The notes: generated from the sequence alone by a model not told the origin. A stretch of DNA of 64,000 bases from Otatea glauca (GCA_036346275.1 CM070713.1:77368382-77432381); one strand, 5' to 3'; shown: positions 23,859 through 36,150, counted from the first letter of the stretch. Numbers and translations are program-made.

Positions 23859-24767
23859 CAGGTTCACTGTATTGTCGATAATTACTCGAATATCGTGATT
23901 ATCGAGTCTATCGAGACGGTTTGGTATTTGAAACCGTTCGGTAAATCAGTGAAATTCAAATCTAAATTCGAAAAATTTGAAAAAAATATGAAAAGGTGTT
24001 AAAGGTCCTGAGACAGTTCTAATGACGTTGTAAAATTTTCAGATCGTTATCAAACGTGTATTTTTAAAAAATTCTGATAGTCTTAGTGTCACAATACATG
24101 CTCTTAGGTTTTTGATTTTAGAGAGGCAACAAATTAAATCTAATATTTCTCAAAAAAAATTTGTGAGGTACTGTGGCAATGCTGATGTTTATGTAAAATG
24201 TTCATATGATGATCAAATATATGTTTTTTTTAATTCTAAGAGTGCTACTATCTTTGTGTGTACTTTTCTATTTTTGATTTTCTAGGTACTAAATAAAGTA
24301 TAATATTTTTCTAAATTTTAATACACGATCTATGGGTACTATTTATGATTCCACTAAAATTTCAGAGCATGATCAAGCTTTTAATTTTTTTACAAAAATC
24401 TGAAAGTGTCTCTATTCCTTTTTATTAATTACTATTTTTGATTTTCTAAAAGCACAAAATGAAGTAAAAAATATTAAATTTCCCAAAGGTGTTTTATAGA
24501 TTCATTGGGATTTTTTTGGAAAATTTTCTAATTTTTTTCAATTTTCCTTCGATTCACCGAAAATTGAATAATTTTGCTCGAAATCGAAGAGATCTGGTCG
24601 AAAATTGGTGAAAATCGATCGGTTTTTTATTTTTTTTCTCCGTTGTTTGACCGCTCAAAAATTTTGAATTCATACTTCTTAGTTTCTACCGATTATCAAC
24701 TGGTGTTTGCCGATTTTGCAAAATAAAAAATCGTTCAAAAATCAAAATTTTGATTTTGTGAACCCTG
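23859..24767 (+). mobile_element. non-autonomous hAT-type element, copy A3
   Basis: A 909-bp AT-rich element starting CAGGTTCACTGTATTG and ending TTTTGTGAACCCTG. It has the same tip (CAGGTTCA / TGAACCCTG) as A1 and A2 but a diverged interior. Flanks GCTACAAG (23851-23858) and GCTGCTAG (24768-24775) agree in six of eight bases. It begins 85 bp after the A2 target duplication. Confidence 0.7.
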
Positions 24768-24806
24768 GCTGCTAGATAGAGCTGAATGCTTGGACGGCTA
24801 ATGGCA

Positions 24807-25054
24807 TACTCCCTCCAGTCACAAACATTTCTTTTATATCGATACTTGTTTTCTTTTGATCACAATTTTTTATTATAGTATATTTATAAAACTCAATAAA
24901 ATTATAATATTATAAAGATACTTTTTAAGACAAATGTACATATATAATATTTATGTATCTAGTTTAAATATTTAAAAAGATATAACCAATCAAAATTTCA
25001 AAAAAATTGCCTACACATCAATTCCAAGGCGACAAAAATTTGTCACCGGGAGTA
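24807..25054. mobile_element. Stowaway-like MITE
   Basis: Flanked by TA. The left tip CTCCCTCCAGTCACAAA is matched by the right tip TTTGTCACCGGGAG. The interior (AAAATTATAATATTATAAAG, AAAAAGATAT) is shared with the inner element at 36905-37124, so the two belong to one family. Confidence 0.85.
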
Positions 25055-26917
25055 TTAGCTAAACCACTGAGGATGCTGTATGCTCTCTCTCTTTCCAAGT
25101 AGAGTACAGTAAAAAGGGAGGCCGTTTTTTATACGATGGGTACCATATAACTGGTGAGCAACAGTATAGTACAGATTTCTGGTGCACCAAGAAGAATTAT
25201 TTTTGAGCTAAGTGAGCGTCGAGCGAGGACTAAGGAGAGAGAAAGGTGAGTGGGTGGTAGCAGGCTATCTGCGTGGGGTGTCAGAGTCTGCCTGTCTCCC
25301 TCTCCTCCTCTCTCTCTCTCTCCACTGCCATCTGAAACCTGCACCGTTGCAGTCAATAATAATATTAACAACTATGATAATAGTATTCAAGTAGGGTTTT
25401 GCCTGCACTGTACCTGGTGGCACCATGGCAGCATCCACCCGCAGGGCACGTCTGACACCACCCAGCATTGCCACTAGACACTCGAATGGCCCTCCTCTGC
25501 TACCAACTACCATTCACACAGGAAGCAACTAGTTGGTATTGCACTGTCACCACTCACCACCGCGCTTGAAAATAGGCTGAAGAAAAAAATGATTCTTGTA
25601 AGGTGGGTTTCTGTATTCTTCGAAGGGAAATTTCCGTACTCTAAAGCAGTACAGGGATTAGGGAACCCTTGTTTGCTTTGACGGTGTAAAGAAAAGGGCT
25701 ACAGGCAAATACTTCGTGTCGTGCAAACTCAAAAGTCACACTCTACTATATTGTTTAATGAGTTTGAATGATATAAACATAAAGTTTTTTTACTTATCGA
25801 TAATATCAGGGTTCATATATATATATATATATATATATATAGTGTGTGTATATAATAGTATGTATATACATATGTATACAAATATATGAATGTATATATG
25901 TGTACGTATATAGTCCGTGATGTGCAGAGAGAAGACTACCGACGATAAATTAACCAAGTGGCAGCAAACATGTGATCAACATATTGCGTCATGATAGCAA
26001 CTCCAAGTCCTTTCCAGTGACTTCAAAGATTGGGAAAGGCGGCAGCAATGCGCGTGAGCCGTGGGGACCTCGGCCCAGTGCTTACATCTATTATAGCCAT
26101 CAGCGAGCGGATACGCCGCACCGACCCGAGTGGCGATTGCCGCTGTTCGCCTCGTTAGCACTTAGCAGCACAGGGCAGGGCGCCCCCCGCGGCCAAGAAA
26201 ACGCAAGGGAGCGGGGGATTTTTCGGTGTGATCTTTCACGGTTCCGCCTACGGAGGGGCAGCAGCGGAGCAGCGAGTGGCAGCGGCACACAGCAGATTCT
26301 GCAGCGCTCACTCTGCATCTTGACTGACTGACCTATCCTCTGTACGCCACATTAAATTACTCCGGAGTAACCATCCAAAATAACCGTCATGCCGGTAGGA
26401 CATGCTTTTGAATCCTAACCTCATCGCACCCCTAATCTAACCGGCCGGTTAAATCCAAGGAGCTTTTTTCGTTTGTGCTGTTTGTCTCGGATTAATAAAG
26501 CAGATTAATCAGCAGTGCTGTTCAACGTAGGACGGGCTGTATTATCGAGTTTTTTGTTTGTTTTCTCCTTTGGCTTAATTTTATGCTTGCTGCGATAGAG
26601 AAAGAGCCAGATTTTTAATTTCATTTGAACAGAGACAAAAAATTTTGAAAAAAAATAGGTCAAAAACAAAAGAAAATCCAAAGCTTCTGTAATACTAATA
26701 ATATCCTGCTCTACAATGAAAATACCTTTCATCGCTACAATAATCATCCAGACTCCAGAGCCCCTACTGTGTCAGTGACTGAAAGCACCGACGGGCCAGT
26801 GAAGTCGCCGTACCAAAAATCCCGCGTCGACACAATTTCGCTTTGCTCCAGACACAGTCGCCAGCGAACAGAGTTCTGTACAACTTAAGCAGTGGCAATG
26901 GTATTATGGGACACTAA
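25055..26917. other. spacer with microsatellites
   Basis: Contains a CT run (about 25309-25322) and an (AT)n tract at about 25818-25842 followed by TATA-rich sequence to 25915. A GC-rich block lies at 26030-26330. No gene recognised. Confidence 0.45.
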
Positions 26918-28119
26918 GGTACTCTTTGGAAGTCTTGAAATTTTTTACACCGGTATATATCTTACATTTGTATTTTTCTAGATACAAAGAAAACCACTAG
27001 AATCATTTCAAGTTGTAAGCCCGTCTAGATACAATGGTAAAACCATTTGACAGCTATATGCTAAATAGACCATAACATAGCTGCACTTATATGTACATAA
27101 AAAAAGGAAAACTTTGGTCATCAGATATAAGCGTAGCTCCATTAAGCAGCAGTGCTAAATGAACCAGTTGCCAATTGAGCATATCATAACCACAAGCCCA
27201 ACTTAACTAAGATATATGTCAAACACAAAATGCTAGTCTCCCAGGTCTCAATAGCTAACAAAGAACTAATTATCGTCACAGAGCACAGCTAGGTAGGTGA
27301 AACATAGGTGAAATACAAGCCAGAGACATAAGTTCACGGAACCAAATTTTGCACTCGCCATGGTCAACAAGCCCTAGAACATGTAACATAGCCAACCTAA
27401 TGAATGCAATTAGAGGATCCCAAGTGTCCCCACATTTACACGAACTGGATGGCATCCCACAGTGCATCACGGAACCAGTCAGGGGAAAGTGAAATCGATA
27501 GTAGGGCACGTTTCGTTGGTGGCAATAGGAGCGGAGCAGCAAGGAGGTTTGACTAAGAATTGTGAGAGGGCAGAAGATTACCTTGGTGCCCCGCAATCAA
27601 TCACGTTGCCGGGCTCTTCGTCGTGCCCTCTCGCTGATGTTGTCTCGCTAGACTACCCCAACCCCTCGAGCCGAGCCTTTAGCCGATTTCGCAATTGCCT
27701 CGCCCTCATCGCCGATCTAGGTAGCTCAGACTCGCTGTCTCTTCCGCGCTCACCGTCAATCCAGGCTACTGGAGTTCGCAGTCGATCCCAGTAGCGAGCA
27801 GTCACCATCGCCAATTCGTGTCGTTGGGCTCTCCGTCGTGGCCTTGGTGGTGGTTGCTGAGAGCGACGAGGAGCGGGCGACAAGGATACGGCGGTGGCGT
27901 CATCTCTGTTACCTTGCAACGAGGAGGCGGCAATTGTGAGACAATGAGCCCTATATCTATCGTAATATTAGCGTGACCTCTCAAGCAGATTTTATTTTTA
28001 CTGTTAGTTTGGCCCAAACCGGTTGTATATTAATTGATACAGTTTCATCCGAGTAGACATTCCCAGAGCCAGAATTTTACACCGGTTCTAGAGCCAAAAC
28101 TGGTCTTCCAAGCGGGGCC
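26918..28119. mobile_element. 1.2-kb terminal-inverted-repeat element, unclassified
   Basis: The left end GGTACTCTTTGGAAGTC...TACACCGG is mirrored by the right end TACACCGG...GGTCTTCCAAGCGGGGCC read in reverse complement. Similar tips occur in grass Tourist/hAT-type non-autonomous elements, but no clean target duplication is seen. The interior holds GC-rich ORFs without domains. The right end is about 420 bp before the GRF start codon. Confidence 0.5.
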
Positions 28120-28540
28120 TGAGAGGGACGGTTTAAATCGTATATGGTACTGTAGCACCGATACTGTAGGATACGAATGTGGGTCTATGAGAATTGACGT
28201 TTTAGATCATGTGTATAGGTGCACAACTGCAAGTCTGCAACTGATCTCTCTCCGTCGCAGGCACGTAGGTCTTAAATGTGAGCGGTCACCCCTGCCCCCT
28301 CCATCCACACCCATTATTACAAAGACCCTGCCCCCTGAAGCTCAAGAGTGCTCACTCCATCTCCACCTCCACCCCTCCTCACAGCAGCTAGCAACCGCGC
28401 CGCACCACGCTCTGATCGCCGCGTTGTGTGCCGTTCCGAGCCGTGCGGGCGGTGTTAGCTATACACCAGCGTGGGTTGGTTGCTACGTAGCTGGTGAAGC
28501 AGGCGGGCGCGCGCGGGCGAGCGTAGGGTGGTGCGCGGAG

Positions 28541-29963
28541 ATGATGATGATGATGAGCGGTCGCGCGGGCGGCGGCGGGGGCAGCGCTGGTCGGTACGCG
28601 TTCACGGCATCGCAGTGGCAGGAGCTGGAGCACCAGGCGCTCATCTACAAGTACATGGCCTCCGGCACGCCCATCCCCTCCGACCTCATCCTCCCGCTCC
28701 GCCGCAGCTTCCTCCTCGACTCCGCCCTCGCCACCTCCCCCTCCCTCGCCTTCCCGCCTCAGGCGTCTCGTACGTACACACTGATACTACTACCTCTCTT
28801 GTCATTTGCTTGCTTGTTTATTCCATTCACCGATTCACATACGTCCTATTGAAGCTTACTCATGGTGTTTTGCCTGTGTATGTGCAGTGGGGTGGGGGTG
28901 CTTCGGGATGGGGTTCGGGAGGAAAGCGGAGGACCCGGAGCCGGGCCGGTGCCGGCGGACGGACGGCAAGAAGTGGCGCTGCTCCAAGGAGGCATACCCG
29001 GACTCTAAGTACTGCGAGAAGCACATGCACCGTGGCAAGAACCGTTCAAGAAAGCCTGTGGAAATGTCCTTGGCCACGCCGCCGCCTTCGTCCTCCGCAT
29101 CCTCCTCCTCAAACACATCCGCCGTCAACGCCGCAACCACCACCACCTCCCCAGCGACCTCCTACCACCGCCCCGCCGCCGCCGCCGCCGCGTACGACGC
29201 GACGCCGTACCACGCGCTGTACGGCGGCCCCTACGCAGCCTCCGCTCGCCCTCCCGGGGCCGGCGCCTACCACGCGCAGGTGAGCCCCTTCCACCTCCAC
29301 CTCGACACCACCCACACGCACCCGCCGCCGTCATACTACTCCATGGACCACAAGGACTACGCCTACGGGCACAGCGCCAAGGAGGTGCATGGCGAGCACG
29401 CCTTCTTCTCCGACGGCACTGAGAGATACCACCAACCCGGCCACGGCCAGTGGCAGTTCAAGCAGCTCGGTATGGAGCCCAAGCAGAGCGCCACGTCGCT
29501 CTTCCCAGGCGGCGGATACGGCAACAGCGCGGCGTCGGCGTACGCCATTGATCTCTCCAAAGAAGAGGACGAGGAGAAGGAGAGACGGCAGCAGCAGCAG
29601 CACTGCTTCGTGCTGGGGGCCGACCTCAGGCTGGATAAGCCTGCGGCCCACGACGACGCCGCGGGAGCGGTCCAGAAGCCTCTCCGGCGCTTCTTCGATG
29701 AGTGGCCGCACGAGAAGGGCAGCAAGGGCTCGTGGATGGGGCTCGACGGCGAGACGCAGCTCTCCATCTCCATCCCCATGGCCGCCAATGACCTTCCCAT
29801 CACCACAACCTCCCGCTACCACAATGGTACGTACACGTCTACTGATCAAAGTACTCGATTCTTGCACGGCAAAACTAGTCGATCTCCATTGATTCTTTTC
29901 TGCTAGGTGTGTTGTGCTGATCATTACCATCCTGTTTCTCTCCTACAATCTGCAGACGAGTGA
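28541..29963 (+). CDS. GRF1: Growth-regulating factor (QLQ/WRC transcription factor)
   Basis: Plant-specific transcription factor of proliferating tissue that works with GIF co-activators. Exons 28541-28769, 28888-29826 and 29956-29963 give 391 residues. The start is a run of five ATG codons preceded by stop-containing sequence in other frames. QLQ domain about residues 20-55 (FTASQWQELEHQALIYKY), which binds GIF. WRC domain about 77-135, with the C-x9-C-x10-C-x2-H set C98, C108, C119, H122 and basic nuclear-localisation sequence. FFD motif (RFFDEWP, 344-350) and TQL motif (366-368) near the C-terminus mark the longer GRF class. Exon 3 contributes only the final two codons. Codons for NRSRKPVE form the miR396 site. 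The symbol rests on resemblance to rice GRF1 and on the neighbouring RPA1; the family call is certain, the exact paralogue less so. Confidence 0.93.
29042..29063 (+). promoter_or_regulatory. miR396 target site in GRF mRNA
   Basis: The 22 bases encoding RSRKPVE read CGTTCAAGAAAGCCTGTGG at their core, complementary to the grass miR396 form that has GG in place of a single G at the middle. As I recall that miRNA, only one base near the 5' end of the site mismatches. GRF cleavage by miR396 at this codon block is well established. Confidence 0.9.
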
Positions 29964-30440
29964 TCCCAATGTCCCTAGCGTCAGTGTTCGATTGCTACGA
30001 GACCACACCAAGACGGAGCAAATCGATCGGTTTTTTCTTGGCGTGCTGCATGCCACAGTGCTCGGTCATTTAGATCGAGGCATGCACGGTTTGAAGATCT
30101 TGAAAGGGCGAAACCTCCTTCTAGTTAAATCATCTTTTCATTTCCATTTCTTCTTCTCTTTTTGTAATGTTCCTTCCGGGTGTTACATTTTCCTTGCAAT
30201 GGCCTGAGATGATCATGTCTACGTTAATTAGTCGAGGTGCGGCCATCTGAAGCATTTAGGAAGATTTACATCCCCTCAATTCCTGTCAGCCCCTGTAATA
30301 TCAGCAACGTGCAGCCGAGCGTGTTCGCTTTTGTGGATGCCCTTTTTCTCTTTCCGATTCCTCTGCCTGTGATAGTTTGTCACATCTGTGGATTCTTCTG
30401 CTCAAAGCTCAGTAGCCCACCTGGTTCATAGCTTACTTTA
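29964..30440 (+). other. GRF 3' UTR (approximate)
   Basis: Follows the TGA at 29961-29963. T-rich stretches (30130-30170) and no ORF with domains. The end is a guess; no clear poly(A) signal was fixed. Confidence 0.45.
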
Positions 30441-32015
30441 TGCTTTCTGGGAAGTCGGTACAGTACGTATTTAGGTCAAATCAATATTCCTACTTTGTTA
30501 TATCACGCTGCATAGACACCCACCCTGCGCCCGAGTAACATAATGCTTGATGACCTTTTGGTCTTAATTTGCTCGGTTAAGCGTAGTACTGCCGTTTAGG
30601 AGGCTACTCAGTACTCACTACCGTTCAGAGTTTCACTGCAAGGTCCAAACCGCTTGAGCCGTTTCCCATTAGCCCAATGCAAGAAGCTGGAGGCAGAGTT
30701 TGCAGTGCGCTTTCAGAGGACGACTGACTGAGAGTCTGAGACTGGCCCTGGGTCTTCTCGTGAATTCAATGCCAACCGCAGTGCAATTGCTGCAGCACCC
30801 CGGCCGGCCCTGCCCCTGAGACAATGTCAGGGTGTCAGATGTTGCGTCCATGCGATTGAATGGTCTAGGCTCAGATTGCAGCTGACTGCTGGACCAGCGC
30901 TGCAGCTACCCCCTCCCAACTGCATGCATGCTACAGTAGCTGGCCGTCTACTACTGGTAGCGGCAGCCCTCAAAGCCTGCTCGTGTTGTCTGCCGCGAGA
31001 CGCTGTCTGCACCAGGCACCGTGACAGCCTTGCAAGTCATGGGCGCAAGTACCGGTAGCCGTGTCTCTGACTCGTGGGCCAGCCGCGTCCAGAGCCCAGC
31101 CCTACCCTAGGAGTAGTAGCTCGCCTGTCCGCGACAAGTCTAGCCTGGCCTCAGCTCAAGTGTTACCTAAGAAATTCCAGAAATTACATATCCCAGGTTA
31201 CAGCCTTTGGTTCATCGATCAAGCCGTATTCTTGTAGCAGTACAACTCGACTGGACAAGTTAAAAGTTGGTTTCAGTGCGTAATCCGAAGGTGCACTGTA
31301 ATCTAGCACAAGAAACCGATCAAGTGGTCACTGGTTAGTACAGTAGTACACTAGAACTAGATCCAATGGTATTTGTGCAACCGGCGGATTAACCAAAACA
31401 TAACTGCCAATGCGCACACGGCACGGCCCCTCACATGAGGCCAATCTGCACGCGACGAAGCGCAGTGCAGAAAGTTCACGGATCCGTCGTTGAAACCACC
31501 ATCTCATCGGCAAAACGAAACGCCACGCGGAGAGGGAGGGTGGAGGCATCCGTTCAGCTCAAAGACCGGGACAGCGCATGCAGGCACGCAGCATCGATCT
31601 GGTGATTCGCACGTGAGAGTAAGAGCCGGCCGGCCACTGTACATGGACGGATATAGCTGTGGTGCCAAGTATGCACGGAACCTCTGAAAATTCGCCTTAC
31701 ACGAAGAGATCATTTTTTTCAATAGACCAATTTATTAATTAAATTGATTTTGATAATTTGTCATTTGTAAGATCTTAAAATTACTTGTATTGTACCATTA
31801 AAAAATTTAGAATATGTATTGGATTTACGATGTTATAGTAACATTGTAGAAGACTACAAATTATGCGTGTGAAATATGCACCCCTATTGAAGATTTTGTA
31901 GTTCTGCTTCGGCCACTGCATGCATAAGGCAGAGTGCCACGCGTGTGACCATGTTATCTGCCACCATTTCAATTGACAGCAGAGTGAACCAACCATCAAT
32001 TGAAATGGCAATAGA
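30441..32015. other. spacer downstream of GRF
   Basis: No gene or transposon boundary recognised. Short overlapping ORFs only. Confidence 0.4.
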
Positions 32016-32023
32016 AAGGCAAC

Positions 32024-33200
32024 TAGAGGTGGGCACTCGGGCCGTGCCTTTATGGGCCGGCCCGAGGCACGGTAGCGCGGCCCGATCCAGAGCATGGCCT
32101 GGCACGAAGTGACCCGTACCGGGGCGGCCTGTCATTGTTCTTCGGGTCGTGCCGGGCTGAGAAACTGGGCACGGTGGGTGGCACGACAGTTCGAGCTGTG
32201 CCCTTGCCAGCCTGGCACGACGGCGGCAAGGGCACGTTCGACACGGCCATGGCACGCTGGCACGGTCGCACCCGCGGCAGGGCACGCCGGTGGGGCGCGA
32301 CAGGGATGTGGGAGAGGGGGATAGGGGTTGCCTGGGAGAAACCGTGTCGCCGGGGAGCCACGCCGTTGCCCTGCTGCAGAGCCGCTCGAGCGCCGCGTAT
32401 GTCCACCGAGCCCGCATGCCATTGAGCCTCGCGCGACGTGGCCACTCCGCCTCCTGCCTCCTGCGTGACGCTCCGCCTCCCACGCGGAGCTCACCCTCCC
32501 GAAGCTGCTGCCGCTCCTCCTCCCGTCTCCCGCGTGGCGCCCGCCTCCCTCTTCCTGCGCGGCCGCTCCGCCTCCCGTGCGGCCGCTCACCTCCCTCCTC
32601 CTGCGCGGCCCCTCCACCTCCCGCGCGCCGCTCACCCTCCCATGTCTCGACTTCCCCGCCTCCGGCGCCTTGCCTCCTCTGCACCCCCACTGCGCCGCCT
32701 GACCGAGCCGTCTCCCGTCGTGGTCTCGTGCGGTTCTGGTTGGCAATGACCTTGTGGTAGCCCCGCCGCTCCTCTTTGGTCGTGCGCTGCCTTGGTCGCG
32801 CGGGGGGCGTCGAGCAGAGGAGGCCGAGGTGGGCGATGGAGGGCGGAGGGGAAGGAGGCGAGCGGGCGCTGTGGGGAAAGCAAGGAGGCGCCATGGTGGG
32901 GGAGGCAAGCACGACGGGGATGGCGAGGGAGGCAAGAGCGCGGGGGCGATGGGGGAAGAAAGGGACAACAGGGAAGACGAGGCAAGCCGTGGACCGAGAG
33001 GGCGCCGGTTGGGCGAAAGGGGAAAAATTGGGGGGAATAGGGAGGGAAAAAAAGGAGAGAGGCGTCGGTGGGGGGGGGGAAGCGGGAGGGGAAAAAGAGA
33101 AAGGGGAAAACAAGTGGAAAAAAAGTAAGGAGAAAGAAAAAAAAAGAGAAAGTTCAGGTGGAAAAAATGAAAGGAGAAAGAAAAAAGAGGGAGTTCATGT
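32024..33200. mobile_element. hAT-related end with GC-rich and purine-rich filler
   Basis: Starts TAGAGGTGGGCACTCGGGCC, like the ends of the hAT B group at 46315 and 62351, followed by repeated GGCACGG and GGCCCG words typical of that group. No matching right end or 8-bp duplication was found. From about 32440 it becomes very GC-rich, then G/A-rich (32770-33190, including GGGGGGGGG at 33071-33079). The long minus-strand frame over 31884-33113 reflects composition, not a gene. Confidence 0.45.
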
Positions 33201-33276
33201 ATTATCTTTGTTCCGGTTCTCTATGCCATATGTTTGGAGACAGGAATAGGGATCCACCTAACTATTTTGAAAGTAG

Positions 33277-34922
33277 ACAAGTGTTGACGCTCTACTAAAG
33301 AAGTTTGCAAGTAAGAGACATGTCAAACACCTACTTAGCCCTCTATGCCACTCTCTCTGTGAAGGACCATTTGGAGGTCTATCCATGTTTGTGATGAGTA
33401 TTTGGCTTTATGAGATCTAGGATAGCTTAGATTTGAGTTTGAATTTAAAATGGATTTCAAGTTGAAAGTATTTTTGCACTGGACCGGGGTAGCAATGATT
33501 TGCTTTTGCGCCGGACCGAGTTAGGATAGACCTCACGTTTGCGTCGGACCAAGGGAAATGAGAAACAGAGAATTTCCCATTTGCGCCGGACCAAAAGAAG
33601 AGGGAAACAGAGAGTTTTCTATTTCACGTTTACGCCGGACCGGTTTTGACACCCAGCAATAATTAGCGTTTTTGATGGTCTGTCCTTGCTCAAACAATTA
33701 TTTGATCTACATGAAAGTTGTAGAAAATTTCAAGAGGCATCTTTTTTATGTTGATAAGTTTTTCATTTGAGCAACAGAAAAATTCATAGAAAATCGCGAA
33801 GGTTAACATATAATTTCACGTTCGTGCCACACCAAGTCACAGTGAGTTTCACGTGTACGCCGGACCTGTTTTGACAGCTGGCAGTATTTAGCATTTTTAA
33901 AGGTCTTTCCTTCTTCAGAAAATTATTTGGTTTACATAAAAGTTGTAGAGAATTACAAGACGCATATTTTTCATGTTGATAAGTTTTTCATTTGAGTAAT
34001 AGAAAAAATCATAGAAAATCGGGAAGGTTAACAGAGAATTTCACGTTTGCGGCGGATCACTTTTGACGGCGTGCAGTAATATGCCTTTTTGAAAGTCTTC
34101 CCGTGCTTAAAAATTTATGTGTTATACATGAAAGTTGTAGAGAATTTCGAAACACAACTTTTTCATGTTGACAGTTGTTTCATCTGAGCAATGTAAAAAA
34201 TCATAAAAATTTAAGAAGATTACTGTTGTATTGAAAACATGATGTTTCATTTGGTTGAAGTGTTTTGATCCGCTTTGGTCTGTTCTAACCCCAATTTGTG
34301 ATCGAGTTGATGCGCTGGGTTCATGGTAGAACAAGAAGGGTTTTCTTGTCTTTGTGGATGTAGGACTTCATTTGGTTGTTATGGTGAGGCGAAGGGAGGC
34401 TAGAACTAGGCATTGGATGGCCGGAGGTTCAAGTTGGCCGGATGTTCGCCGGAAGATAGCCGGAGATGAAGTCGGTGCAGTTCAAAGAGACAAGAGATCT
34501 GTGGAGAAGCTAGCTTATCACTATTTGGATCAAGGAGAGATGTTGGGTTGTAGTACTGGAAGATAGAGTAGTGGATAAGTGTAGCTTGCTTTGAGATCCG
34601 TGCAAAAAACTCATGTTATGGTGGGTTTTGGGTTAGCCATTGCATGACTGGTTGAGTGGGTTTATCATAGCCCTTGATGGATGCTCTAGGGTTTAGAGGC
34701 TCATCTAAGGGTGGTAGGTGCCCAAGAGCACTATAAATAGAGGGGAAAGGACAGCCTCCTCTGTGTAGAAGGTTTTGAGGTTTTTGATTTGCTAGAGTAT
34801 ATCCCTTTGATAGAAAATCGGCACAGTGTATTGCTATAGTATTCTTGGAAGATCTGAACTGATCCAACGATCCACACTTAGCTTAAATTGCATCTCCCGG
34901 CTTAATATACGAGTCCCTTGTC
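33277..34922 (+). repeat. LTR-like sequence with promoter and internal tandem repeats
   Basis: Begins TGTTGACGC and ends GTCCAACA, a TGTTG/CAACA pair. It contains a TATA box (CTATAAATAG, about 34733-34742) about 180 bp before its end, as in LTR promoters. Repeated CGCCGGACC words occur at 33480-33650 and three longer repeats at 33644-34230. No 5-bp target duplication was found at these limits, so the boundaries are uncertain. Confidence 0.4.
33644..34230 (+). repeat. three tandem repeats of about 170-225 bp
   Basis: Units start TTTTGACACCCAGCA (33644), TTTTGACAGCTGGCA (33869) and TTTTGACGGCGTGCA (34063). Each runs through TACATGAAAGTTGTAGA-like, CATGTTGATAAG and TTTCATTTGAG blocks to an AAATCATAGAAAATC-like end. 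Each is preceded by CACGTTTGCGCCGGACC-type sequence. Confidence 0.75.
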
Positions 34923-34959
34923 CAACAGTTGCCACCAGCTGAGGAGTGTGCATTAGCGA

Positions 34960-36150
34960 AGAGATCACTTTTCTAGCCTCTGTGACCTCATTTTTTTTTC
35001 AAAACTAGCATACTCTCGAGCGAAATTACAAATTTAGCCTCCTACCGCACACGCTGAGCGTGGCAAGTCCTCCCACGCCGCCTGACGAATACTCATACCA
35101 GGGGTACCCCAACGGCCCTGGGTAACGAGCAGGCTGCCTCAAGTATAACTTGAGCCTAGCAGGCCGCTCCAGGTCCGCTACTGACCAAAAATGCCTACAG
35201 GACCGCGCAGGACGCCCATTCCCGACCAACCGGGATAAGCATCCCCGACCAAGCAGGGCTCCCGACCTCCACAGTAGGTTGGATCCCCTGGCTCCGATCA
35301 AACCAAGGCAACCTTCGCCAATGACCGCGTATCGAAGCCTTCACCGGCCCACAGCCACGTGCCCCACGGACGGGATCAATCGAAGTGACTATACGAGAGC
35401 AGGTGGCCCTTTCCCAAGATGGTTTAATGGCTGCTGAAGTCAAGCTTCCAGTCCCATCGGCCAGTCACGTACGACACGAAAACACGCTCCCTCTCGAAGC
35501 AGCACCAACGTTATACGCCGCAACATCAACACTCGTCAGGCTCACGAGGCGATCGCCATTTCCCAACGAGCGGCTAACGCCCGCTCAACAAGACTACCGA
35601 CCAGCGTGGGCAAGGCGAAGGGTGACGATCGACATAACGAAGGACCAAGCTCTTAGCATAGGTCACCTCGCTTCCCCAACTCTCGAGGTAACACGCCCCT
35701 TCTTCAGATAAAAGAAGGCGGGAACCCCGAGAGAGAGGGGGAGACAGACGAGCAACGAGTTTTCTTCTTGTTGAGGCTCTTAGCTCGCTCTTGTAAACAC
35801 TGTATAATCATCCGCCCTAAAGACAATACCATACCATCACACGAACTGGAGTAGGGACATTCTGCCCGAACCAGTATACATCTTGGGCTTTCGAGTCTAA
35901 CCATTCAGGGAGTGGGAACGTGCGGCCCCTTAGACTTACAAATTTACTTGCCGGTGCTCGAAACGCCGACACCGCCCGATCACGGCATGTTGCTCTTGTG
36001 CTCGCCGTCGATGCTCCCATGCTTGGCGTCTGCAGCAGGCTAGCCTACTCCTGCGATCGTATGCTCGCCGGCTAATGCGTCTTTTGTAGTGAGAAAGGAG
36101 ACTAGATTTATAATTTTAATCGAGGAGACGCTAGTTTTGCATAAAATAAA
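34960..36150. mobile_element. foldback-ended composite carrying Gypsy-LTR-like sequence
   Basis: The left end (TCAAAACTAGCATACTCTC...AAATTTAGCCTCCT) is mirrored by the right end (AGGAGACTAGATTTATAATTTT...GCTAGTTTTGCA). The interior is GC-rich. It contains a TATA-like AGATAAAAGAAGG (about 35707), GCTCTTGTAAACACTGT and an ACACGAACTGGAGTAGGG block followed by CCCGAACCAGTATACATCTT, which I recognise as the end region of grass Gypsy LTRs. No coding region. Boundaries approximate. Confidence 0.5.

Noticed and set aside
27462..27919. frames on both strands in a GC-rich block
   Set aside because: They lie inside the TIR element 26918-28119 and show no domain.
28034..28852. 272-codon frame overlapping GRF exon 1
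   Set aside because: The N-terminal 169 codons are an upstream extension without GRF similarity, and the end runs into intron 1. The run of Met codons at 28541 is the family start.
31884..33113. 409-codon open frame on the minus strand
   Set aside because: It covers GC-rich and purine-rich filler with low-complexity Pro/Arg/Ser composition. Overlapping long frames occur on both strands, there is no domain, and it begins within hAT-type repeat words.
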